Shown here in pieces: positions 41,156 to 49,011 of a DNA stretch of 64,000 nucleotides. Made by a program: the position numbers and the translations under genes. Positions within the stretch are counted from its first letter, which is position 1; each line of letters begins with the position of its first letter. The notes under the pieces are model-generated. The model was not told the origin of the DNA and did no database searches. It saw only the letters and a list, made by a program, of their open reading frames with translations. Origin of the DNA: Mycolicibacterium neoaurum ATCC 25795 (GTDB lineage Bacteria; Actinomycetota; Actinomycetes; Mycobacteriales; Mycobacteriaceae). The DNA lies in assembly GCF_000691525.1 (NCBI RefSeq), contig NZ_JMDW01000012.1:124001-188000 (forward strand). Direction: 5' to 3'.

Positions 41156-42010
41156 TCATTCCACGCGATGTGCATCCGCTGGTGTCAGCCACCGGGCGAT
41201 ATTGCGCACATAGTCGAAGAACACGTCGAGCCGAGCCGGGTCGTCCCTGATCCCCCGGCCCGCCCGCTCGGTGACGAAGTCCGGCGCGCCGCGGTCGACA
41301 TCCCAGTTGTAATCGGCGAAATGGTGGAACGTCGAACAGGCCAGAGCCCGGCCGAGCACCGAACCGTCGGCGCCACGCTCACCGTCCAACGCCACCGCAA
41401 GGTTGAACACCCGTCCCGTCGTCGCACTGCAGCCCTGCGCCACCACCCGGGCGCCAGGTACCTCGGCGGTCACCAGACCCTCGTGCGGATGCGCAGGGAA
41501 CCATCGGATCCGGCCCCCGGGCACCGCGTCGGTCCGGAGCAGTTCGTGACCACGGTCCAGTACCGCCTGATAGTCACCGTTGGCACCGGAATGGTAGTTC
41601 GGCCAGGAGATCTCGGGATTGTCCACATCATCGCGCAGGCCGGCCGGATCGACGCTCGCATCATGGAACCTGTTCACCGCGCCCAGCGAACCGAGTGCCG
41701 ACAGACACCTGCCGAGGTCCTGATGATCGCGCGCGGTCAGCACGCCGCCGCCGCGGCGCCGGAATCCGGCGATTGCCCGGCACTCACGCTCGGTCAACCC
41801 GGCCCCGGTGTCGACAGCCATCAGCCAGAGTTGGTCGAAGTGCGACCGATCCAGCCCGGCGAGCACCGGATCGTCGCCACCGCACGCTCGGTTCCGGGTG
41901 ACCACCTGGTGCCCGGCGGCCCGCAGCACGTCGCCCAGCAGGCCGAAGCGCTCGACCGACCAGTCCTGTGCGTCGAACGGGATCGTGGTCTGGAGCAGGA
42001 TTCTGGCCAT
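41156..42010 (-). CDS. ThuA/GATase1-like hypothetical protein
   Basis: A 284-residue protein. ILLQTTIPFDAQDWSVERFGLLGDVLRAAGHQVV and the following FDQLWLMAVD with RRRGGGVLTARDHQDLG resemble the flavodoxin-like core of ThuA/class-I glutamine-amidotransferase-like proteins, but the Cys-His-Glu triad is not convincing. FNYDWDVD-like and STFHHFADYNWD stretches suggest a bound ligand. ATG 42010 was preferred to an upstream start at 42121 that would overlap the cupin gene. The function is unknown. It is 5 bp after the cupin gene and thus in one operon. Confidence 0.6.
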   Translation of the reverse strand: MARILLQTTIPFDAQDWSVERFGLLGDVLRAAGHQVVTRNRACGGDDPVLAGLDRSHFDQLWLMAVDTGAGLTERECRAIAGFRRRGGGVLTARDHQDLGRCLSALGSLGAVNRFHDASVDPAGLRDDVDNPEISWPNYHSGANGDYQAVLDRGHELLRTDAVPGGRIRWFPAHPHEGLVTAEVPGARVVAQGCSATTGRVFNLAVALDGERGADGSVLGRALACSTFHHFADYNWDVDRGAPDFVTERAGRGIRDDPARLDVFFDYVRNIARWLTPADAHRVE

Positions 42011-42015
42011 CGACC

Positions 42016-42417
42016 TCACTCCGTGACGCGCAAATGCGCCCGAGCGGCCAACTCGTCGGTGTCGACGAGCACGAGCATCGGCGTTCCCGGCGTGCAGAAC
42101 ATCGTCACGAGGAACCGGCACGGGATGTCTTCCCGATTGTTTGCGTCGCTGTAATGGATGACATCACCGCCGGGCTCCCAGAACGTCTCACCGGCGCGCA
42201 CGACGCGGGGCGCCGATCCCTCAAGCTCGAAAAGCACCTCCCCGTCGAGCACATAACCGAACGCGGGTCCGCCGGGATGCTTGTGCGGCGGCGCCCCGGC
42301 GCTGCCGGGCGGATACTCGATGATCAGCGTCATGACATGTGCGACTTGCGGTATGGCCGGCGGTGTCGCCTCGCCCACCACGGTGAGGGCATCTTCCCAA
42401 CCTGGGTCGTACTTCAC
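42016..42417 (-). CDS. Single-domain cupin protein
   Basis: A 133-residue beta-barrel protein. Metal-binding residues are His-Lys-His in PPHKHPGGPAFGYVLDGE and a distal His in EPGGDVIHYSD; the usual Glu of the first motif is absent. It could be a metal-dependent enzyme or a ligand sensor. GTG 42417 was chosen because GAGGAG lies 8 nt upstream. A GTG three codons earlier would place that site inside the start. It sits 43 bp after the SDR gene and 5 bp before the ThuA-like gene in the ECF sigma cluster. Confidence 0.75.
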   Translation of the reverse strand: MKYDPGWEDALTVVGEATPPAIPQVAHVMTLIIEYPPGSAGAPPHKHPGGPAFGYVLDGEVLFELEGSAPRVVRAGETFWEPGGDVIHYSDANNREDIPCRFLVTMFCTPGTPMLVLVDTDELAARAHLRVTE

Positions 42418-42435
42418 GATCTTCACTCCTCGGTA

Positions 42436-42481
42436 GTCACAGGGCGGCACCGCCGCCGGGTCACAGGGCGGCACCGCCGCC
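42436..42481. repeat. 24-bp tandem duplication at the end of the SDR gene
   Basis: Two identical 22-bp copies at 42436-42457 and 42460-42481 have a period of 24. The right-hand copy contains the end of the SDR reading frame and its TGA. The left-hand copy is a non-coding duplicate of the last eight codons. It is a recent slippage or repair event. Confidence 0.85.
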
Positions 42482-43177
42482 GTCGACGTGCAGTGTCGAA
42501 CCGGTGATGAAACTCGACCGCGGCGAGGCGAGGAACAACACCGCCTGCGCAATCTCCATCGGGTCCGCGGTACGACCCAACGGCATCGAGCGACCCAACT
42601 CCTCATTGGAATCACCCCACTCCGCCTGTACCCCTTCGGTTCTCGTAGGCCCCGGTGCCACGCTGTTCACCCGGATCCCCGCCGCGCCGAATTCCACGGC
42701 CCAGGTACGGGTCAGCGATTCCACTGCCGCTTTCGACGCGCTGTATGCCGACGCCCGAGCGACCCCCTTGGTGGCGACCATCGTGGTGATGTTGACGATG
42801 CTGCCGCGGCCGCGGCCCAGCATGCCGTCGGCGATCCCGGCGGTCAGGAAATACAGTCCGCGGACGTTGATTCCGAATGTCGCGTCAAAAGAGCTCAGGT
42901 CCTGGTCGACGGTAAGCGCAGCCGGGAAGTAGGCCGCGTTGTTGACCAGGATGTCGACCTCCCCCGCGCTTCGGACCAGCTGCTCCACCCCACTGGGCGT
43001 GCCGATATCGGCTTGTACGAATCGCGCCCCGAGCTGATCCGCCGCGGCCACGCCGCGCTCGGCATTGCGCCCGGCGATGACGACGGCGGCACCGGCCTCG
43101 ACGAGCAACCACGCCGACGCCAGCCCGATGCCCGCGGTGCCCCCGGTGACCAGTGCCCGCTGCCCTGCCAGTTCCAT
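42461..43177 (-). CDS. Classical short-chain dehydrogenase/reductase
   Basis: A 238-residue NAD(P)-dependent oxidoreductase. Cofactor motif TGGTAGIGLA (TGxxxGIG), NNAAY, catalytic Ser in SIVNITTMVATKG and Tyr-Lys in SAYSASKAAVES are all intact. GPTRTEGV follows. The substrate is unknown. The ATG at 43177 overlaps the ECF sigma gene stop by one base (TGATG). Duplicated sequence follows its stop codon. Long upstream extensions of this frame cross the sigma gene and were rejected. Confidence 0.92.
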   Translation of the reverse strand: MELAGQRALVTGGTAGIGLASAWLLVEAGAAVVIAGRNAERGVAAADQLGARFVQADIGTPSGVEQLVRSAGEVDILVNNAAYFPAALTVDQDLSSFDATFGINVRGLYFLTAGIADGMLGRGRGSIVNITTMVATKGVARASAYSASKAAVESLTRTWAVEFGAAGIRVNSVAPGPTRTEGVQAEWGDSNEELGRSMPLGRTADPMEIAQAVLFLASPRSSFITGSTLHVDGGGAAL

Positions 43178-43731
43178 CAGGCGACCTCCTGGTCGCCGGG
43201 TGCCAACGCCAGGCGCAGCCGTTGCCGTGCCCGCGACGCGCGCGACATCACCGTTCCCACCGGGATGTCCATGATGGTGGCGATCTCGGCGTAGGTGTAG
43301 CCCTCGACGAACGCATAGAACAACACGTTTGTGAACCCGTCCGGCAGCTCGCCGAGGGCATCGCTGAGCTCGGGGTGCGCCAGCGCGCTCAGCACCTCGG
43401 CCTCGGCCGACACGTGGGCGGCCGTGCGTGCCAGCATCCGATCGCTGATCCCGTCGACCGGTGTCTCGGTCGGTCGACGTTGTTGGGCACGGTGGTTGCT
43501 GACCCACCGGTTGTACATGATCTTGAACAGCCACGCCTTGAGATTGGTGCCGTGCTGGAACCGCGGATATCCCGCATAGGCGTGTAACAACGTGTCCTGC
43601 AACAGATCCTCGGCGTCGGCCTCGGACCGGGTCAGCCGGCGGGCACCACGATGCAGCATCTCCAGCAGCGGACGGGTCTCCGCCGCAAAACGTACCGACA
43701 GGTGTGGGTCGGGTACTGATGTCAGTGTCAT
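43177..43731 (-). CDS. ECF-type RNA polymerase sigma factor
   Basis: A 184-residue sigma factor with region 2 (RSEADAEDLLQDTLLHAYAGYPRF, then TNLKAWLFKIMYNRWVSNHRAQQR) and region 4 (LPDGFTNVLFYAFVEGYTYAEIATIMDIPVGTVMSRASRARQRLR). It resembles the SigR/SigH-like branch but lacks a neighbouring zinc anti-sigma gene, which that branch nearly always has. It is 12 bp after the NmrA-like gene and coupled to the SDR gene. Its regulator and regulon cannot be read from the sequence. Confidence 0.9.
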   Translation of the reverse strand: MTLTSVPDPHLSVRFAAETRPLLEMLHRGARRLTRSEADAEDLLQDTLLHAYAGYPRFQHGTNLKAWLFKIMYNRWVSNHRAQQRRPTETPVDGISDRMLARTAAHVSAEAEVLSALAHPELSDALGELPDGFTNVLFYAFVEGYTYAEIATIMDIPVGTVMSRASRARQRLRLALAPGDQEVA

Positions 43732-43743
43732 ATCGGACCGCCC

Positions 43744-44502
43744 CTACCGGTGCACCGGCGCGGAATCGGCCAGCCAGTCGGCGAACCGGGTGCCGAAGAC
43801 CGTCGCCTCGGCACCGGCAATCAGCGTGGTGTCATCGAGCACCACCCCGAAGTAGGGGGCCGCACGGTCGGTGACGACCTCGCGGTCATCGCCGCTCGCC
43901 CGCAGCTGCAGGCTCACAAGCTCGTCGAGTCCGATGCGTTCGGGTCCGCACACCTCGACGATGGCATCGGCGGATTGACCTACCGCGACACCGGCCACTG
44001 CGGTCGCGACATCGTCGGCGGCCATCGGCTGGCTCGCCGCCGAGGTGATCCGAACCGTCCCGCCGACTGTGGCCGAATCGGCGATGCGGCCGACGAATTC
44101 GAAGAACTGGGTGGCCCGCACGATGGTGAACGGGATGCTCCCGTCCCGGATCAACCTCTCCTGGGCAAGTTTCGCCCGGAAGTAGCCGCTGTCCTGGAGC
44201 CGATCGGTCCCCACCACCGACAGGGCGACGTAGTGCGATACGCCAACGGCCCTCGCGGCAGCCAGCACGTTGTTTCCGGCACGGGTGAAGAAGTCCAGCG
44301 CAGGCCCATCCTCGAAGGACGGCGAGTTCGCGACGTCGACGATGACTTCCGCGCCGGTCAGCGCATCGGCCAGACCATCGCCGGTCAGGATGTCGACCCC
44401 CGAGGCCGGGGATGCCGGCAGCACGTCGTGGCCCTGCCTGCCGAGTTCGGTGACCACCCTCGAGCCGATGAGCCCGGTGCCACCGATAACCACGATTTTC
44501 AC
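43744..44502 (-). CDS. NmrA-like NAD(P)-binding protein
   Basis: A 252-residue atypical SDR with the Rossmann motif KIVVIGGTGLIGSRVV, ending in a divergent C-terminal region. The catalytic Tyr-Lys is not obvious (FRAKLAQE holds a lysine), so it may be a redox sensor or reductase of the quinone-reductase/NmrA group. GTG start at 44502 has an excellent GGAGG upstream. It leads a five-gene run that includes the ECF sigma factor. An inverted repeat stands between it and the LuxR-type gene. Confidence 0.8.
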   Translation of the reverse strand: MKIVVIGGTGLIGSRVVTELGRQGHDVLPASPASGVDILTGDGLADALTGAEVIVDVANSPSFEDGPALDFFTRAGNNVLAAARAVGVSHYVALSVVGTDRLQDSGYFRAKLAQERLIRDGSIPFTIVRATQFFEFVGRIADSATVGGTVRITSAASQPMAADDVATAVAGVAVGQSADAIVEVCGPERIGLDELVSLQLRASGDDREVVTDRAAPYFGVVLDDTTLIAGAEATVFGTRFADWLADSAPVHR

Positions 44503-44578
44503 AAGTTCCTCCAGTTCCGAGTCATTCTTCGGAAACCAGCGTGTCCCGGTGCACCACCGCACCGAGCCCTTGAAAGTC

Positions 44579-44597
44579 CGTAGTCTCTCCGACTACG
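44579..44597. promoter_or_regulatory. 19-bp inverted repeat upstream of the NmrA-like gene
   Basis: CGTAGTC-TCTCC-GACTACG forms a perfect 7-bp inverted repeat with a 5-nt centre. It lies 3 bp downstream of the LuxR-type gene stop and about 77 bp before the NmrA-like start. It is either an operator for the following operon or a weak terminator. Confidence 0.5.
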
Positions 44598-44600
44598 TGG

Positions 44601-47363
44601 TCAGCGGGCGACCGTGCGCAACTGCCGGCGCGACCTGATACCCAGCTTCACGAACACCTTGCGCAGATGCCACTCCACGGTGTGGGTGCTGATGAACAGC
44701 TGCGCGCCGATCTCGGCATTGGTCAACCCATCGGCGGCCAGCGCGGCGATCTGTGCCTCCTGCGCGGTGAGCGCATCCCCGGCACCGAACTGTCGGGCAC
44801 GCACCTTCTCGCCGACCGCCACCAACTCGCGACGCGTCCGTTCCGCGAACGCTTGCGCGCCCATCGCGGTGAACAGTTCGTGTGCGGCACCGAGTTGATG
44901 GCGCGCGTCGGTCCGGCGGTTTGCCCGGCGAAGCCACTCACCGTAGGACAGCCGCACCCGGGACAGGAGCAACCGGATACCGACCCGATCCAATCGTTCG
45001 ATCGCGTCGAGAAACTTCGCCTCGGCAGCGGTGTCATCGGCCACCAGTGCCCGCGCGGCCGATGCCGCACCGTGGCCCCACTGGGTGCCGCCTGCGGTGG
45101 CACGTTCGACGAATCTCGGCAGGGCCGCAGTGGCGGTGGTCCGGTCGCCGACGTGCACCGCCGCCTCGATCAGTTCGTACAGACCCCAGCTGTGGAACCC
45201 GAGATCCTCGTACTCGCAACAGTGCCGGGCGGCGGCCAACGCTTCGGCATACCGGCCGAGCCCGTTGTTCAGTACCGCGCCACAGAACGCCGCCAGACCG
45301 CTCAGCCGACCTTCACCACGAGCCGCCCCCGCGGTGCCGGCACTCTCGATGAGTTCGATGGCCTCCTCGGGCACACCTCGCCAGGCAGCAACATTGAGCG
45401 AGTGATATCGCACGGGTACCTGCCCCATGGCGGTACTCATGGCCGCGGCTTCCTCCAGAACATCTGCGGCAACGCCGAACTCACCGCGATAGAAGTGCAC
45501 GCCGGCCCGGTAGCCCAGCGCCGGCGGCAGCGCGGCCACGGCTCCGAGGTCACGCGCGCGACGCACGGTGTCGGTAGCGATGCGTTCGAGCACCGCGTCG
45601 TCCCACAGCTCGTGGGCGGCTGATTCCTGGATCACCGGGGACGGCCAGTACAGCCACCGGGCCGGGTTGTGCTCCGCATCGGCGTTCCACATGTCCAGTG
45701 CGGCGATCAGTTCCGTCGATCCGGCACCGGGACCGTCGATGATCCGCGCGCACATGCCCGCGAGGAGACGATCGATGGACCGGGCCGGATCGACGGCCTT
45801 CCGTGCGGCCTCGGCACCCTCGGTGGCCACCTCCGCCAGCAGCTTCGGCGGGCCCAACCGTCCGGCGTACATCGCCGCCGCGAGCGCCTCCAGATAGGTT
45901 TCCCTGGCGAGTTCGTCGTCGAGGCCGTTCAAACCACGGGCGGCGGTCAGTAGTCCCTCGGCGGCCTCGGCGACGGTGGGTGCACCCGCCGCCGCCGTCC
46001 GGCTGCGGACGAAGTCCATCTGCGCCCGCATCCGCACCACCAGAGCCTTCTGCACCGGCTCCAGCGGCGCGGAGTCCGTCATCGCCAACAGGGCGTAGGC
46101 CGAATCCGGCTCGGCCACCTCGCGTTTGGCCTGGGCGGCGGCGATGGCACGCGCTCCGCGAAGGTGCGGATCCCTGGTGAGCACCGCCGAGCGTTCCAGG
46201 AAGGCGGCGGCGGCCGCCATGCCGCCGCGTCGCTGTGCGCGACCGGCGGATGCCTCCAGTTCGGCCGCCACCGCATCATCGGGCCCCGCCGCGGCATTGG
46301 CGGCGTGCCAGGCCCGCCGGTCCGGATCGGCTTGCGGGTCCGTCGCCCGCGCCAGCGCGCGATGAACACCGCGGCGTTCGCCGAGGTCGGCGGCCCGGTA
46401 GGCCGCCGAACGCATCAGCGGGTGGGTGAACCGGACCCGCGTCCCGAGTTCGATCATGCCCGCCGCCTCGGCGGGCCCCAGCTCATCGACGGGTATGTCC
46501 AAAAGAGCTGCGGCGCGCAGGAACAACGCCGCATCACCGACCGGCTCGGCAGCGGCGAGCAACAGCAGCTGCCGAGTTGGCATCGGCAGCCGTTGGATGC
46601 GTGCAACGTATCCGTCCTCGAGGGCGGCTGTCGAGGAACGTCGACCGGAAATCCAGAAGCCACCGGCCAATTCGGCGGCCGAGACACTGCGCGGCACATC
46701 GAGGAGCGCCAAGGGCACCCCGCGGGTTTCCGCGACGATACGATCGCGCACCAGCGGATCGATACCGCCGATCATGATCGACTCCAGCAGTTCGCGTGCG
46801 GCGGCATCACCGAGTCCGGTGACCGGGTGCTCGGGCAACCCGGCGAGCACGTCGGGGTGACCGTCGCGGACGGCGAACACCATGGCCACCGGCTCTGCCA
46901 ACAGTCGTCGTGCGACGAACGCCAACACCTGCACCGACACCGTGTCGAGCCATTGCGCATCGTCGATCAGGCACAGGACGGGCTGGGTGGCCGAGGCGCC
47001 CGCCAGCAGGCTCAGTACTGCCAATCCCACCAGGAACCGGTCGGGTGGCGGCCCGGTGCCGTATCCGAATGCGACCTCCAGGGCGGCGCGCTGCGGTATC
47101 GGCAACGTCGCGATGTCGGCGAGTAGCGGCGTACACAGCTGTTGCAGCCCGGCGAAGGCGAGTTCCATATCGGACTCCACACCTGCCAATCGGAGCCGGC
47201 TGAATCCGGTTGCGTTGCAGGCCAGCTGGTTCAGCAGCGCCGTTTTTCCCACGCCCGCCTCACCGCGCAGCACCAGCACCCGACTCCGGCCCGACCGCGC
47301 GTCGTGGGTGAGGGCGTCGAGGATCGCGGCATCACGCTCGCGGCCGCGCAGCCTCTCCGACAT
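44601..47363 (-). CDS. Large LuxR-type ATPase regulator (LAL family)
   Basis: A 920-residue regulator. The N-terminal AAA-type domain has Walker A RGEAGVGKTALL (residues 33-44) and Walker B VLCLIDDAQWLD. The middle 500 residues are helical TPR-like repeats. The C-terminal LuxR helix-turn-helix is LTAQEAQIAALAADGLTNAEIGAQLFISTHTVEWHLRKVF (about residues 856-895). LAL proteins need ATP or a ligand to activate target operons. ATG 47363 (MSERLRGRERD) begins at the conserved domain; longer readings cross the divergent gene. It is divergent from the metallo-beta-lactamase-fold gene, a likely target. Confidence 0.88.
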   Translation of the reverse strand: MSERLRGRERDAAILDALTHDARSGRSRVLVLRGEAGVGKTALLNQLACNATGFSRLRLAGVESDMELAFAGLQQLCTPLLADIATLPIPQRAALEVAFGYGTGPPPDRFLVGLAVLSLLAGASATQPVLCLIDDAQWLDTVSVQVLAFVARRLLAEPVAMVFAVRDGHPDVLAGLPEHPVTGLGDAAARELLESIMIGGIDPLVRDRIVAETRGVPLALLDVPRSVSAAELAGGFWISGRRSSTAALEDGYVARIQRLPMPTRQLLLLAAAEPVGDAALFLRAAALLDIPVDELGPAEAAGMIELGTRVRFTHPLMRSAAYRAADLGERRGVHRALARATDPQADPDRRAWHAANAAAGPDDAVAAELEASAGRAQRRGGMAAAAAFLERSAVLTRDPHLRGARAIAAAQAKREVAEPDSAYALLAMTDSAPLEPVQKALVVRMRAQMDFVRSRTAAAGAPTVAEAAEGLLTAARGLNGLDDELARETYLEALAAAMYAGRLGPPKLLAEVATEGAEAARKAVDPARSIDRLLAGMCARIIDGPGAGSTELIAALDMWNADAEHNPARWLYWPSPVIQESAAHELWDDAVLERIATDTVRRARDLGAVAALPPALGYRAGVHFYRGEFGVAADVLEEAAAMSTAMGQVPVRYHSLNVAAWRGVPEEAIELIESAGTAGAARGEGRLSGLAAFCGAVLNNGLGRYAEALAAARHCCEYEDLGFHSWGLYELIEAAVHVGDRTTATAALPRFVERATAGGTQWGHGAASAARALVADDTAAEAKFLDAIERLDRVGIRLLLSRVRLSYGEWLRRANRRTDARHQLGAAHELFTAMGAQAFAERTRRELVAVGEKVRARQFGAGDALTAQEAQIAALAADGLTNAEIGAQLFISTHTVEWHLRKVFVKLGIRSRRQLRTVAR

Positions 47364-47480
47364 AGCCGTCGATGGTAACGACTCCACGCGATTGTCGGAT
47401 CGGGGATGAGTCCACGGCCGTGCGCGCGTTCGACCGACCAGAAGTGTGCAGCCCGCACCTTCGTGAGCATCGGAGAAATC

Positions 47481-48392
47481 ATGAGCGTGGACAACCTCAC
47501 CCGCAGCGACAACGGCCTCGACGAGCTGGTGCCGTCGCGGTACGCCCTGAAGATCGGCGATATCGACGTGTTGATCATCAGCGACGGCGTACTGCCGATC
47601 ACGGCATCCACCATGGCCACCAACGCCGAACCGGCCGAGTACTCGGCGTGGCTGAAGGAGATGTTCCTCCCGCCGGAGATCCTGGACTGGCCCCTCAACG
47701 TCGCCGTGGTGCGCAGCGGGAGCCGGACCATCCTGATCGATTCCGGTCTCGGCACCGAGTTCCCGGACTTCCCACGGGCGGGCCAACTGGGTATGCGACT
47801 GTCCGCGGCGGGGGTCGAACCCTCCTCGGTCACCGATGTGGTGCTGACCCACCTGCACATGGACCATATCGGTGGTCTGCTGGTCGACGGGCTGCGCAAC
47901 AAGCTCCGTCCCGACCTGCGCGTGCACGTGGCCGCCGCCGAGGCGGAGTTCTGGCAGTCCCCGGACTTCTCCCGCACCGTCATGCCCGCGTCGATACCGC
48001 CCGTACTCCGACGGACCGCCGCCCAGTTCCTCGACCTCTATCGCGGGCAACTGCGCACCTTCGAGGACGTCTACGAGGTGGCGCCGGGAGTTGTGTTGCG
48101 GCGCACGGGCGGACACACCCCAGGGCACAGCGTCGTGCGTATCGAATCCGGCGGCGAGGCGCTGACGTTCGCCGGTGACGCGGTGTTCCAGCCGGGATTC
48201 GACAACCCCGAATGGCAGAACGGTTTCGAACACGACCCCGAGGAGGCGACCCGGGTCCGGATTGCGCTGTTGGCCGATCTGGCGGCCAGTGGTGAACTGC
48301 TGGTGGCCACCCACCTTCCGTTCCCGTCGCTGTGCCATGTGTCCGCGCACGGCGGGACATTCCGCTTCGTGCCGGCGACCTGGGACTACTGA
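47481..48392 (+). CDS. Metallo-beta-lactamase-fold hydrolase
   Basis: A 303-residue hydrolase. The metal motif is THLHMDHIGG (HxHxDH, about residues 133-142), followed by a second metal His in GHTPGHSVV and the Asp in FAGDAVF. The late H in ATHLPFP completes the site. It resembles lactonase/quorum-quenching-type or glyoxalase-II-type enzymes. The substrate is unknown. The ATG has GGAGA 6 nt upstream. It is divergent from the LAL regulator over 117 bp. Confidence 0.88.
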   Translation: MSVDNLTRSDNGLDELVPSRYALKIGDIDVLIISDGVLPITASTMATNAEPAEYSAWLKEMFLPPEILDWPLNVAVVRSGSRTILIDSGLGTEFPDFPRAGQLGMRLSAAGVEPSSVTDVVLTHLHMDHIGGLLVDGLRNKLRPDLRVHVAAAEAEFWQSPDFSRTVMPASIPPVLRRTAAQFLDLYRGQLRTFEDVYEVAPGVVLRRTGGHTPGHSVVRIESGGEALTFAGDAVFQPGFDNPEWQNGFEHDPEEATRVRIALLADLAASGELLVATHLPFPSLCHVSAHGGTFRFVPATWDY

Positions 48393-48417
48393 CGGGCTGA
48401 GCCTGCGGTCGGGTCGG

Positions 48418-48882
48418 CTACTCGGTGATGACACCCCACTTCGCCTCGGCTCCGGAGTGCCCGATCAGCACCACGCCGACCGTCGATGACACACCGACCA
48501 CCACGGCGAGGACCGCCAACCCGACCGCGAGCCCCCGACCAGGTCGCTCCGTGCGCGACTCCCGCACGTGCTGGACCGCCTGCAAGATCGCCACGATCAA
48601 CAAGCCGATCGCAAAGTAGATCATCCACTCGCCGCGCTCCTCATGCAGCTCAAGGATGGCGCTGTGCGCACTTTCGCGGTTGTACAGCCACTCACCCGCC
48701 GATGTCACCAGCGGCGTGAGCGCCATGACGCCGGCAGCCAGGGCCAGCACCAACCACACCAAGCGAGTGCGGGCGGCCCGCCAGAACGCACAGAGAATGA
48801 GCAATGCGGCCGTCAACGGCGCCAGCACCACCACACCGTGCACCAGCAGGGCGTGGGCGGGGATTCCGGCAATAGTGGTCAT
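48418..48882 (-). CDS. DUF2231-family membrane protein
   Basis: A 154-residue membrane protein with four hydrophobic helices (AHALLVHGVVVLAPLTAALLILCAFW; LVWLVLALAAGVMALTPLV; EWMIYFAIGLLIVAILQAV; GLAVGLAVLAVVVGVSSTVGVVLIG). The first helix starts with IPAHALLVHG, the HPxxVHFP-like opening of the DUF2231 group, and ends with a His-containing GHSGAEAKWG. Such proteins may bind haem or occur with electron-transfer systems; the role here is unknown. ATG 48882 chosen over an upstream start at 48993. It converges with the hydrolase gene. Confidence 0.75.
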   Translation of the reverse strand: MTTIAGIPAHALLVHGVVVLAPLTAALLILCAFWRAARTRLVWLVLALAAGVMALTPLVTSAGEWLYNRESAHSAILELHEERGEWMIYFAIGLLIVAILQAVQHVRESRTERPGRGLAVGLAVLAVVVGVSSTVGVVLIGHSGAEAKWGVITE

Positions 48883-49011
48883 GGCATCGCTCCTCGGATG
48901 TGCGCATCCAGAAGATAACCCCTCAGGCCGCCGAGCGGCGCACCAAACACCGGTTCCGGCAACACGATCCGACACAGGCAAGCCTAGGCTCACCCCGGCC
49001 GACGACGGTGA

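Noticed and set aside
44601..48434. A single reading frame of 1277 codons extending the LuxR-type gene upstream
   Set aside because: The extra 357 codons run antisense through the divergent hydrolase gene, have no family resemblance, and the ATG at 47363 begins exactly at the conserved domain.
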